From assembly GCA_021153265.1 (NCBI GenBank), contig JAGKTU010000013.1, positions 1 through 35,165 of the forward strand: 35,165 nt of DNA, in the 5' to 3' direction. The notes below the pieces were generated by a model. That model was not told the origin of the DNA, did no database searches, and worked only from the letters and a program-made list of their open reading frames with translations. Origin of the DNA: Clostridia bacterium. Its GTDB lineage: Bacteria; Bacillota; Clostridia; Oscillospirales; Oscillospiraceae. The translations under genes and the position numbers were made by a program. Position 1 is the stretch's first letter; every line of letters starts with the position of its first letter. Below are positions 7,575 through 14,683 of the stretch, piece by piece.

Positions 7575-8345
7575 GTGCGTGTGTTCAGTGATTTATTTAT
7601 CAAATCCATCAGTATATTGGATCAGCTTCCGGCGCACAGCTATCTGAATGATTTGGCGGTCATTAAGAGCCTGCAAGCGATGGGCAGACTGAACTTCACG
7701 AAGCAGGTCACATTTTTAGTGGGAGAAAACGGAATCGGCAAGTCCACGTTGATCGAAGCAATTGCTGTAAGTCAGGGCTTCAACCCGGAGGGAGGAACCG
7801 TCAACTTTAGCTTCTCCACAGAAGATTCCCATTCTGAGCTTTACCGTTATCTCCATGTTTCGAAAGGCGTGTCAGCCAGAAAGGATGGCTTCTTTTTGCG
7901 GGCGGAGAGCTTCTACAATGTTGCAAGCAATATTGATCAGATGGATAGAATCCCAGCGCCTGGCCCCAGTGTGATTGAAAGCTATGGCGGTGTCTCTCTG
8001 CACAAGCAGTCCCATGGTGAGAGCTTCATGGCATTGGTGACAAACCGCTTTGGCGGCAATGGCCTGTACATATTGGACGAGCCTGAAGCGGCACTGTCTC
8101 CATCCAGAATGCTGGAACTAATGTGCCACATTCATGAACTGGAGAAGAAAAACTCCCAGTTTATCATTTCTACGCATTCGCCGATCCTGATGGCCTATCC
8201 CGGTGCGGAGGTGCTATACCTGACGGAAGATGGCATTCAATCGGTGTCGTATAAGGAAACGGAGCACTATCAAATCACAAAGCAGTTTCTGAACGCACCG
8301 GAGCAGATGTGTAAATATCTGTTTTCGGATGATTCACAGGAGTAA
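7575..8345 (+). CDS. AAA-type (ABC/OLD-like) predicted ATPase
   Basis: A 256-aa stand-alone ATPase domain. Walker A GENGIGKST lies near residues 51-59, an ABC-like signature QSHGES near 150, Walker B YILDEPEAALS near 164-174, and the H-loop STHSPIL near 197-203. This is the layout of OLD/SbcC-type small ATPases. No nuclease (TOPRIM) domain is attached. The GTG start at 7575 is preceded by ATGAGGT; GTG 7581 is an alternative. Its stop shares one base with the next ATG, which suggests co-translation. Role unknown; such solitary ATPases often act in stress responses or DNA repair. Confidence 0.75.
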   Translation: MRVFSDLFIKSISILDQLPAHSYLNDLAVIKSLQAMGRLNFTKQVTFLVGENGIGKSTLIEAIAVSQGFNPEGGTVNFSFSTEDSHSELYRYLHVSKGVSARKDGFFLRAESFYNVASNIDQMDRIPAPGPSVIESYGGVSLHKQSHGESFMALVTNRFGGNGLYILDEPEAALSPSRMLELMCHIHELEKKNSQFIISTHSPILMAYPGAEVLYLTEDGIQSVSYKETEHYQITKQFLNAPEQMCKYLFSDDSQE

Positions 8346-8737
8346 TGAGAATGAAGAAACTAATTTTTCTCCTTCTGGCGGTGATGATGCTTACTGCCTG
8401 TGGGCAAGATAAAGAAAACAATCAGGGGGCGGTATATGTGAACATCACGGCAGAGGAAGCCAAGCAAATCATGGACAGCGAGGAAGGCTATATCATCCTT
8501 GATGTGCGGGAGCAGGATGAATATGACGCAGGTCACATCCCGGGAGCAATCCTGATTCCTTATACGCAGATCGAAGCTAAGGCAGAGGAAGTGCTGACGG
8601 AAAAGGATCAGTTGATCCTGGTCTACTGCCGCAGCGGTCGGCGCAGTAAGATCGCGGCGGAAGCTTTGGCAGAACTGGGCTACACCAACATCAAGGAATT
8701 CGGTGGCATCATCGACTGGCCTTATGAGGTGGAATGA
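8345..8737 (+). CDS. Rhodanese-domain lipoprotein
   Basis: The 130-aa protein starts with a lipoprotein signal (KKLIFLLLAVMML, lipobox LTAC, modified Cys at about residue 19), so it should sit on the outer face of the membrane. A single rhodanese domain follows (ITAEEAKQIMDS...ILDVREQDEYDAGHIPGA), with the active-site loop YCRSGRRS near residues 97-104, catalytic Cys included. Likely sulfurtransferase or thiol-redox role; substrate unknown. It overlaps the ATPase gene by one base and the following gene by four. Confidence 0.85.
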   Translation: MRMKKLIFLLLAVMMLTACGQDKENNQGAVYVNITAEEAKQIMDSEEGYIILDVREQDEYDAGHIPGAILIPYTQIEAKAEEVLTEKDQLILVYCRSGRRSKIAAEALAELGYTNIKEFGGIIDWPYEVE

Positions 8738-9084
8738 TGGTTGGTAAATACAAAGTGATCACCCTGTGCGGCAGCACCAGGTTCAAGGATGCGTTCATGG
8801 AAGCTCAGAAGAAGCTGACGCTGGAAGGTAACATTGTGATCAGTGTGGGCCTGTTTGGACACTCTGGCGACAGTGAGGTTTGGGAAGGAATGTCTGAGGA
8901 TACGCTGACCCAGACAAAGATCATGCTGGACGATATGCACAAGCGGAAGATCGACATGGCGGATGAGATATTTGTCATCAATGTGGGCGGATATATCGGT
9001 TCCAGCACAAAATCCGAGATAGAGTATGCCCATGCCAACGGAAAGCCGGTACGGTATTTGGAGGAATCGCATGGATCACTATAA
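8734..9084 (+). CDS. Nucleoside 2-deoxyribosyltransferase-like protein
   Basis: This 116-aa protein resembles the short nucleoside 2-deoxyribosyltransferase-like group. It opens with VITLCGSTRFKDAF, contains MHKRKIDMADEIFVINVGGYIG and ends STKSEIEYAHANGKPVRYL. These are the glycosyl-binding loop, the D near the nucleoside site and the conserved S-x-E-I-x-Y-A helix. The family swaps or hydrolyses N-glycosidic bonds in (deoxy)nucleosides. ATG 8734 overlaps the rhodanese stop (ATGA). Beside a MazG-like enzyme and AlkZ-like proteins it hints at a nucleotide or damaged-base theme in this gene run. Confidence 0.75.
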   Translation: MMVGKYKVITLCGSTRFKDAFMEAQKKLTLEGNIVISVGLFGHSGDSEVWEGMSEDTLTQTKIMLDDMHKRKIDMADEIFVINVGGYIGSSTKSEIEYAHANGKPVRYLEESHGSL

Positions 9085-9574
9085 ATCTTGGTCAGGGCTC
9101 AACAAATGGCTGGATGAGTGCCTGTGTGAGGAACTGAAAGGCAGAATTACTTATTTTTTGACCCGGTATCATAAGGTGCATGATTCCTATGGCCGGGCGG
9201 CGATTTTACTGGACGGCAAGGAGCTGGTGTGCTTTTCGTGGATTGAGCAGTACAGACAGGAACAGCAGGTTGCAGCGAAACATAATGAGGACAGAAGCAA
9301 AGGTTGGTTTGAGCTTTACGAAGAAATGAAACTCGGTTGGGCTGAAAATTGTACCCTATGCGAATGGGACTTCCTGAGTGCGGTTTTGGAGTTCCGTAAT
9401 CTATCCATTCAGGATGCGCTGAACTCTGAGGACTACATCGTCAAGATCCTTGCAATTCTGGATAAGCGTGTTGGCAAGCGAACCTTGCAGAAAATCAAAG
9501 AAGCAGAGGAATACAAGAAGCATCCTGAATGGGTGCGGCAGTTTTATGAACTACGGCTCAACGAAAGTCTGTAA
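9071..9574 (+). CDS. Uncharacterised protein (possibly SF0329 family)
   Basis: About 167 aa, soluble, starting MDHYKSWSGLNKWLDECLCE. The segments LKGRITYFLTRYHKVHDSYG and RAAILLDGKELVCFSW are features I associate with proteins named SF0329 family, with no known function. I chose ATG 9071 (GAGG at 9061) over the upstream in-frame ATG at 9026, which would overlap the previous gene much more. It overlaps that gene by 14 bases and is followed after 17 bases by the hydrolase. Confidence 0.6.
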   Translation: MDHYKSWSGLNKWLDECLCEELKGRITYFLTRYHKVHDSYGRAAILLDGKELVCFSWIEQYRQEQQVAAKHNEDRSKGWFELYEEMKLGWAENCTLCEWDFLSAVLEFRNLSIQDALNSEDYIVKILAILDKRVGKRTLQKIKEAEEYKKHPEWVRQFYELRLNESL

Positions 9575-9591
9575 AGAAAGGCGTGACGGAG

Positions 9592-10398
9592 ATGTTGTAC
9601 AATGCGAAAAACGGCACATTAAGAATCGGCGGCGCGACTATAGACTACATCCGTTTCGGCACTGGAGAGAGAATTCTTGTGATGCTCCCTGGTCTGGGTG
9701 ACGGTCTGCGCTCCATGAAAGGCACGGCTCTGCCTATGGCATTTATGTACCGGGCGTTTGCCAAGGTTTTTACGGTTTATGCATTCAGCCGCAAGAATGG
9801 GCTGCCCGAGGGCTACACCACCCGTGATATGGCCCGGGATCAGGCAGAAGCCATGGAGCGGCTGGGAATCTCAAAAGCAGACATTTTCGGCGTTTCCATG
9901 GGCGGCATGATCGCCCAGCACCTTGCCATCGACTACCCTGAAAAGGTGGGCAAGCTGATTCTGACCGTCACCTCATCAAGACCCAATCCGATCCTGACAG
10001 AATCTATCGAGGAATGGGTGTCTTGCGCCAAGCGGGGTGACCACACCGCACTGATGGACAGCAATGTTCGGCGGATCTATTCTGAGGACTACTACCGCAA
10101 GAATAATTGGATGGTTCCGATCATGGGCAAGCTGACAAAGCCAAAATCCTATGACCGATTCTTCGTCCAGGCAGATGCCTGCCTGACCCACGATGCCTAC
10201 GAAAGCCTGAATTACATCAAGGCTCCAACACTGGTCATCGGCGGCGAAAAAGATCTCTCATTGGGTGGCGATGCATCTAAAGAAATCGCCGCAAAAATCC
10301 CCAGCGCCGAACTTCAGATGTATGCTCAGTGGGGCCACGGCCTGTACGAAGAAGCAAAAGACTTCAATCAGGTGGTACTGGATTTTCTTCGTCGGTAA
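9592..10398 (+). CDS. Alpha/beta-fold hydrolase
   Basis: About 268 aa with a canonical alpha/beta hydrolase layout: oxyanion region MLPGLGDG near 33-40, nucleophile elbow GVSMGG near residues 102-107 (Ser nucleophile), an acidic residue after a late strand (VIGGEKDLSLGG) and the terminal catalytic His in WGHGLYEEA. Substrate cannot be told; esterase, lactonase or dienelactone-type activities all fit. Start set at ATG 9592 because the GTG at 9583 is too close to AAAGAAAGG. Last gene of the seven-gene run, closed by a strong terminator. Confidence 0.8.
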   Translation: MLYNAKNGTLRIGGATIDYIRFGTGERILVMLPGLGDGLRSMKGTALPMAFMYRAFAKVFTVYAFSRKNGLPEGYTTRDMARDQAEAMERLGISKADIFGVSMGGMIAQHLAIDYPEKVGKLILTVTSSRPNPILTESIEEWVSCAKRGDHTALMDSNVRRIYSEDYYRKNNWMVPIMGKLTKPKSYDRFFVQADACLTHDAYESLNYIKAPTLVIGGEKDLSLGGDASKEIAAKIPSAELQMYAQWGHGLYEEAKDFNQVVLDFLRR

Positions 10399-10420
10399 GT
10401 AATTACATATTGAAATGACA

Positions 10421-10450
10421 CAGACCCAGGAGCATGCGCTCCTGGGTCTG
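10421..10450. terminator. Bidirectional terminator
   Basis: A perfect inverted repeat (CAGACCCAGGAGC at 10421 pairs to 10450) lies between converging genes, the hydrolase (+) and the AlkZ-type glycosylase (-). Confidence 0.85.
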
Positions 10451-10454
10451 TTGT

Positions 10455-11459
10455 TTACAGGTATTCAATTTGCTTCAAGTCACTCCATAGCCTGCTGGCA
10501 GTATCGAAAATCAGCTTTTGATCGGCGGGAGAGAACAGGGTGATCTTCAACTTGCGGTTTTTGAGATTCCACCAGCCGACTACGGTGCCATTCACAAGGA
10601 TGGTAGGACGGACGATTCCGGCGAGGTTGAAGATGTCCCGCATATGCTCCTTGGGTAGGAACAGGCTTTCCGTTTTCTCATAGCCCAGCATGAGCTGATC
10701 AAAGCCGGCCAGGAACAGGCAATCGGGAAGGTCACCGATGGGCAGACCGTAGTCAATGTAGAAATAAGACTTGCCATCCAACGAGGTTTCGGTAACCGGA
10801 AGCTGTTTCAGCAAAGATTTGACCTTGGCCTGAGTGGTGGCGAAGAAGTAGGCGGCGTCCTTGACCGTAGCGGGGCCGAAGTGGGTGAAATACCGCCGTG
10901 CCAGTTCAATCCGGGCTGGTTCCTCTGCCATCGGCTCAAAGGCGGGGCAAAGCTGATAGGCTTTCTTTTCCTGCACCCTGTGGCAGATCCGGCCTGCTTC
11001 GCAGAGCGCACGGATGGTGCCGCCCCAGGGATCGAACAGACTTTGACTTTCACCTTCGGTCATCCCGGCTTTTTCGCAGACGACTTTCAAGGCTTCCCGT
11101 TCGTCAATTCCCTGGGAAACTGCATCCACGATCAAATCGGAAAAGTATGCCTTGCGGTCAGCACTGATATAGGCATCCGATTCCAGAGTATCCACCGGGC
11201 GGAGAAAATGCGTTCTACCTTCATGGAGGAACAGAGGAAGATCGTCCACGGAGAACAGATGCATGGTACCCCGGTTCGTCCAGCTTTTGACCAGTCCCTC
11301 AGTATTGACTTCAGTGCAGCGAATGGATAGTCCATGGAGCGCATGGCTGAGAAACTGCGCCTGCACACCGCAAAGGTCTTTCACAACGGTCTGGGTATCG
11401 GCAGGAGTCAGCAAATGCTGCCCAGCTAACCGCCGCAATTTGATTTCTTCCAGTGTCAT
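10455..11459 (-). CDS. AlkZ-family winged-helix DNA glycosylase
   Basis: The 334-aa protein has the HTH_42 (AlkZ/YcaQ) family layout: tandem winged-helix folds. The N-terminal motif GVQAQF near residue 31-36 carries the Q-x-Q pair used for catalysis by AlkZ enzymes, which excise bulky alkylated or crosslinked bases. Other marks are WTNRGTMHLF near 61-70 and a C-terminal AGIVRPTILVNGTVVGWW. Length is close to the family norm of about 340-400 aa. Single gene with its own start at 11459 (RBS GGAGC). A second, distant AlkZ-related gene lies at 6873, so this island holds two members of the superfamily. Confidence 0.85.
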   Translation of the reverse strand: MTLEEIKLRRLAGQHLLTPADTQTVVKDLCGVQAQFLSHALHGLSIRCTEVNTEGLVKSWTNRGTMHLFSVDDLPLFLHEGRTHFLRPVDTLESDAYISADRKAYFSDLIVDAVSQGIDEREALKVVCEKAGMTEGESQSLFDPWGGTIRALCEAGRICHRVQEKKAYQLCPAFEPMAEEPARIELARRYFTHFGPATVKDAAYFFATTQAKVKSLLKQLPVTETSLDGKSYFYIDYGLPIGDLPDCLFLAGFDQLMLGYEKTESLFLPKEHMRDIFNLAGIVRPTILVNGTVVGWWNLKNRKLKITLFSPADQKLIFDTASRLWSDLKQIEYL

Positions 11460-11523
11460 AGCCGCAGCTCCTTTCCTGTTTCCTCCATTATAGCACGGTG
11501 TGGCGAAAAACGGTAGGGTTGGA

Positions 11524-11552
11524 TTGACACAATTCTCGCAAGATGGTAGATT
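11524..11552 (+). promoter_or_regulatory. Predicted promoter of the sigma-factor gene
   Basis: TTGACA (11524-11529), a 17-base spacer and TAGATT (11547-11552) lie 84 bases before the start codon. The gene also has a strong GGAGGTG ribosome site near 11624. Confidence 0.5.
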
Positions 11553-11636
11553 GAAAAATAAAATGAACCTTTTGTCGGTGCATCCCGTCTATATATGTGA
11601 AACCGGTTTTGATCCTACAATGAAGGAGGTGAGGAT

Positions 11637-12926
11637 ATGGATGAATTTGAGAAATTGCTGGCTGATGTGAGCAGCGGTGTAGAGCGGTTTGTGCGCTATC
11701 GCCTGCCGAACCAAACGGATGCAGACGATGTGCTGCAGGAAGTGTACTTAAGTGCTTATCGCAAGTTCCCGCAACTGAAGAATAGGGATGCATTCAAACC
11801 CTGGATCATCAGCATCGCCCGAAATAAGTGCAATGATTATTTCCGTGAAAAGGCGACTCAGATGGAAATATCCATCGAAGAACTGTCGCAGCAGGAACTG
11901 TCTGCCGGGCGGCTTGGTATTTCTGTGGTACATACCGTGCGGGAAACCCTGGATCGGCTGGGGGATAAAGACAAGCAGATTCTATACCTGTACTTCTGGA
12001 AAGAACTGCCCCAGACGGAGATCGCAAAGCTGCTGGACATTCCAGTGGGAACGGTGAAAAGCAGACTCCACACAGCGAAGCAGCATTTCAAAAACAAGTA
12101 CCCATATCAAACCCAGAAACCGAAAGGAGATACTACTATGCAAAAATTGCCTGAATATATTCCTGACTATACCATTGAACGCTTGGACGCAGAGCCTTTC
12201 GGTGTCCGCTGGGAGGAACTGCAAGGCTGGCTGATCGTGCCTCGCGTGGGACAGAAACTGACCTGGGGCATGTACGATTTCCCGGAGCGCAAGCGTACAG
12301 AATACACGGAGATGGAAGTTATCGGCAAGGCGGAAGTTCACGGCATCGAGGGCGTGGAGGTGGTTGCTATGCAGTTTGATCCTGCCGACTATTACCGTAC
12401 CGGTGCACTGGATCGGGTGGAGCGGAGATTCGTGGCACAGCTTACCGACACCCACAGCCGCTACCTGGCTGAAACCCACATGGAAGATGGCGTGCGTAAA
12501 TGTTACACCTTCCTGGACGGTGAAGCCTTCCTCAATAACTGGGGCTTTGGTGAGGACAACTGCGGCAACGAGGTGGATCTACATCCCAAGGGATTGCTGC
12601 ATCGTGAAGGGAACTGCGTTACCGGAACCATCCCCAGAGAAGTGGTGGATGTGGTGGGCCGCTACCGTGTGACCATTGGTGGCAAGTCTTACGATACCGT
12701 CTGCGTCATGGACATTGAGTGCTTCAATGATGCGGTGGCTTCCGAACAGTATGTGGATCAGAGCGGACGTACTGTTCTGTGGCGGCGGTTCAATCGGGAT
12801 GACTGGGCCATTGATCGGTTCGGCGGTAAGCCCTGGAGCGAGAAATTCCCGGACAATGAGCGCCTCACCATCAACGGCGAAACCTACGTCCATTGGTACG
12901 ATTGTATTTCGGATTACATCCTCTAA
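11637..12926 (+). CDS. ECF-type sigma-70 factor fused to a large C-terminal domain
   Basis: Residues about 8-75 form sigma region 2 (DADDVLQEVYLSAYRKF, then AFKPWIISIARNKCNDYFR). Residues about 105-155 form region 4 with its HTH (LPQTEIAKLLDIPVGTVKSRLHTAKQHF). From about residue 168 an unrecognised soluble domain of ~262 aa continues in the same frame, rich in Trp, Tyr and acidic residues, with no membrane segment. At the junction there is a good internal ribosome site (AAAGGAGA, 12123-12130) and an in-frame ATG at 12138, so the C-terminal part may also be made alone. It could act as a built-in or co-expressed regulator of the sigma factor; this is inference. Confidence 0.75.
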   Translation: MDEFEKLLADVSSGVERFVRYRLPNQTDADDVLQEVYLSAYRKFPQLKNRDAFKPWIISIARNKCNDYFREKATQMEISIEELSQQELSAGRLGISVVHTVRETLDRLGDKDKQILYLYFWKELPQTEIAKLLDIPVGTVKSRLHTAKQHFKNKYPYQTQKPKGDTTMQKLPEYIPDYTIERLDAEPFGVRWEELQGWLIVPRVGQKLTWGMYDFPERKRTEYTEMEVIGKAEVHGIEGVEVVAMQFDPADYYRTGALDRVERRFVAQLTDTHSRYLAETHMEDGVRKCYTFLDGEAFLNNWGFGEDNCGNEVDLHPKGLLHREGNCVTGTIPREVVDVVGRYRVTIGGKSYDTVCVMDIECFNDAVASEQYVDQSGRTVLWRRFNRDDWAIDRFGGKPWSEKFPDNERLTINGETYVHWYDCISDYIL

Positions 12927-12935
12927 CGAAAAAAC

Positions 12936-12970
12936 AGGCCAGGAATCGAAGCGCCGATTCCTGGCCTTTT
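12936..12970. terminator. Terminator
   Basis: A 13-bp inverted repeat (12936-12948 and 12955-12967) with a T-run on the plus strand and an A-run on the other side. It serves the sigma-factor gene and probably the converging DUF6809 genes. Confidence 0.9.
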
Positions 12971-12971
12971 T

Positions 12972-13276
12972 TCATACTGCAAGTTCCTGTGCTAGCCGTA
13001 TGCCGACCTGCACACCGTGAATAAAGCCGGAGCGTTCGTGGTCACGGCAGAGGGTGCAGACTGGATAGATGATTCTGTCCATCTCCCGGAGCGGCATGCC
13101 ATTCATCAGCTCATACAGCTCGTGGAAATCCTGCCTGACCTTGTCATCATCCATCAGATTGATTTCGTTGTAGGCTTCGTAGAGCATATTCAGAATGGAC
13201 TGGGGCGACTCATCCTGGAGCTTCTGTTCTGTCAGGTAGCTTCGTAGCTTCGCAGCTTCTCAATGTATCGTTCCAT
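12972..13276 (-). pseudogene. DUF6809-family protein (copy 3), frameshifted by 8-bp tandem duplication
   Basis: ATG at 13276 (RBS GAGGTG) opens MERYIEKLRSYEAT and then stops. The codons hold three near-identical 8-mers on the minus strand (GAAGCTGC, GAAGCTAC, GAAGCTAC; about 13237-13260). Removing one GAAGCTAC joins the start to the long downstream frame, giving about 98 aa: MERYIEKLRSYLTEQ, then MLYEAYNEIN and the family hallmark CTLCRDHERSGFIHGVQVG. The ATG at 13187 is thus likely internal. The gene starts 9 bases after copy 2 stops, so the two formed an operon. Confidence 0.8.
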
Positions 13277-13285
13277 GGCGGCACC

Positions 13286-13606
13286 TCACAGCTTGACTTC
13301 GGTCGGCTCAGTCACTTCCCAGGCAAACTGCATCCCGGCATGAAGCCCGATGATGAATGCCATCCGTTCCGTCTCCGAACAGAGATCGCAAACCACCTGA
13401 CTTGCCTGCTGGGTAGCTTCCACAGACAGCGACTCCATGAAACCATAGAGCTTTTGAAACGCATCCAGGAATGCCTGGTCGTTGGTAGATTGCAGCTCGG
13501 AGTACCGCTTGAACAATTCCTCCACCAGCGGCTGTTCCGGCTCCTGTCCGTACAGGGCGATTCGCTTTGACATATGGGACTGGACGATTGCGGGGATATC
13601 TTTCAT
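13286..13606 (-). CDS. DUF6809-family small protein (copy 2)
   Basis: 106 aa from ATG 13606, placed 7 bases after GGAGGTG; the formal upstream ATG at 13621 overlaps that site. The C-terminal hallmark reads VCDLCSETERMAFIIGLHAG, matching copies 1 and 3 (C-x-L-C, acidic helix, aromatic/Gly-rich helix). The middle has LVEELFKRYSEL and FLDAFQKLYGFMESL, predicted helical. Function unknown. It is the first gene of a two-gene minus-strand unit with the frameshifted copy 3, and its promoter-leader is nearly identical to that of copy 1 at 5.5 kb. Confidence 0.7.
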   Translation of the reverse strand: MKDIPAIVQSHMSKRIALYGQEPEQPLVEELFKRYSELQSTNDQAFLDAFQKLYGFMESLSVEATQQASQVVCDLCSETERMAFIIGLHAGMQFAWEVTEPTEVKL

Positions 13607-13633
13607 AAAACACACCTCCAAAAAGTTTGTGTG

Positions 13634-13662
13634 ATGTTACCTTGGAAGTGCCAAAATTGCAA
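13634..13662 (-). promoter_or_regulatory. Promoter of DUF6809 copy 2
   Basis: On the minus strand, TTGCAA (13657-13662), a 17-base spacer and TAACAT (13634-13639), the same arrangement as at 5494-5522. The region 13683-13856 further upstream holds GT-rich sequence without any gene I can support. Confidence 0.7.
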
Positions 13663-13856
13663 GTCTTTCTTTCGGAAAGTTTTCCGGCGACGTGAGCCAG
13701 CTTGCGGCGGTGTGTGGGCTTTTCCTCTGGTGTAGGGAAAGGATAGCGGAACAGGGCGGTGTGGAGGGTGTGTCGCGACTGTGGCGGCGGTGTGCCGAAA
13801 CAAAAAAGATTACGCTATAATCAAAGAACAGCAGAAAAATGGGCCTTGCAAAGTGC

Positions 13857-13886
13857 TTGACACAAGTTGATTTTCCATGATAAAAT
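13857..13886 (+). promoter_or_regulatory. Promoter of the integrative-element control operon
   Basis: TTGACA (13857-13862), an 18-base spacer and TAAAAT (13881-13886). Transcription would start about 13893, directly before the structured leader. Confidence 0.75.
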
Positions 13887-13892
13887 ATATAC

Positions 13893-14017
13893 ACGATGAG
13901 GGAAACCTCACGGCAACTGAATAACGCTTCTTACGTCGATGAACATGTGGTTCAGACCTGGGAAGCGTAGACTCATACATTTGGCGAAATCTGCGTCAAA
14001 GATGTATGGGTCTTTTT
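13893..14017 (+). ncRNA. Structured leader RNA ending in a terminator (attenuator or small RNA)
   Basis: Three helices can be drawn. Hairpin A: TGAGG-GAAA-CCTCA (13897-13910), a GNRA tetraloop. Hairpin B: CGCTTC (13925-13930) pairs with GAAGCG (13962-13967), enclosing TGAAC/GTTCA (13940-13954). Hairpin C: 13969-13980 pairs over 12 bp with 14002-14013, extended inside by TTGGCG/CGTCAA, and ends in TTTTT, so it is a rho-independent terminator. It lies between a strong promoter and the excisionase-like gene, fitting either attenuation or an independent ~125-nt RNA. A further 7-bp hairpin (14018-14024/14033-14039) follows. I cannot match it to a named RNA family. Confidence 0.6.
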
Positions 14018-14070
14018 GTTTCCCTAAAATTCGGGAAACAGGATGAATTATAATGGAAAGGGGTGAAATA

Positions 14071-14274
14071 TTGAAGGAATCTATTTACAAAAGCTATGAC
14101 GAACTGCCGCTGTTTCTCAATGCGGAAATGGTGGCGAAGCTCTTGGGTGTGTCTCCATCGTCCGCCTATGAGCTGATGCACGAAAAAGGTTTCCCGGCGA
14201 TGCGTGTAGGAAACCGGCTGATCGTTCCCAAGGCTGAGTTCCAGACTTGGGTTCAAACGCAAATTAATAAGTAA
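14071..14274 (+). CDS. Excisionase/helix-turn-helix DNA-binding protein
   Basis: 67 aa from TTG 14071, which has a well-placed AAAGGGGTG site; ATG 14053 lies before that site and is less likely. FLNAEMVAKLLGVSPSSAYELMHEKGFPAMRVGNRLIV is split here as the MerR/excisionase-type winged HTH (MVAKLLGVSPSSAYELM) followed by the wing (FPAMRVGNRLIVPKAEF). Such small proteins steer the integrase toward excision or control element transcription. It heads the module: this gene, a HTH/replication-type gene, and two recombinases, all on the plus strand. Confidence 0.85.
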   Translation: MKESIYKSYDELPLFLNAEMVAKLLGVSPSSAYELMHEKGFPAMRVGNRLIVPKAEFQTWVQTQINK

Positions 14275-14287
14275 GGGAGTGAAGATC

Positions 14288-14683
14288 TTGAAATACGAAC
14301 AGTATCCGTCCCGCAGTGCGAAGCGGAATTACTTTCCTCTGCCCAACGAGATCTTCTCTCTGGGGCTGTCAACAGGTGAGATCGCAACCTATGCTTACCT
14401 GATGCGGTGTGAGGATCGTGAAACCTACCAGTGCTATCCCTCCTATGAAACCATTGGAGAAGCGATTGGTAAAACCAAGAATACGGTCATGAAGTATGTC
14501 CATGGGCTTGAGGAAAAACATCTCATCTACACGGAGCCGACTACGGTCTGGGGCGAGGGTGGCAAGAAGCGAAATGGAACGTTGCTTGTTACCATTCGCC
14601 CGATCGAGGAAGCGAAGCGGTATCATGTAGAGCAGCAGACGCGAGAAAACGAGCGAAAAAGGCTCGAAGAACATGTGGCATAA
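14288..14683 (+). CDS. HTH replication-initiator-like protein
   Basis: About 131 aa from TTG 14288 (AAGGGAGTG site upstream; the GTG at 14279 overlaps that site). FPLPNEIFSLGLSTGEIATY, YPSYETIGEAIGKTKNTVMKYV and LEEKHLIYTEPTTVW form a winged HTH like the N-terminal domains of RepA_N/DnaD-type initiators or element-borne regulators. The C-terminus is a charged helix. It starts 13 bases after the excisionase stop. Either element replication or gene regulation would fit; sequence alone does not decide. Confidence 0.65.
   Translation: MKYEQYPSRSAKRNYFPLPNEIFSLGLSTGEIATYAYLMRCEDRETYQCYPSYETIGEAIGKTKNTVMKYVHGLEEKHLIYTEPTTVWGEGGKKRNGTLLVTIRPIEEAKRYHVEQQTRENERKRLEEHVA

Noticed and set aside
13935..13957. 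GAAC-ATGTG-GTTC as a LexA site in the element leader
   Set aside because: The spacer is 5 bases instead of 4 and it lies within a better-supported RNA hairpin.
13925..13970. Hammerhead-like or riboswitch identity for the leader RNA
   Set aside because: The hammerhead core CTGATGA...GAAA is not present, and I see no match to c-di-GMP, guanidine or T-box consensus elements.
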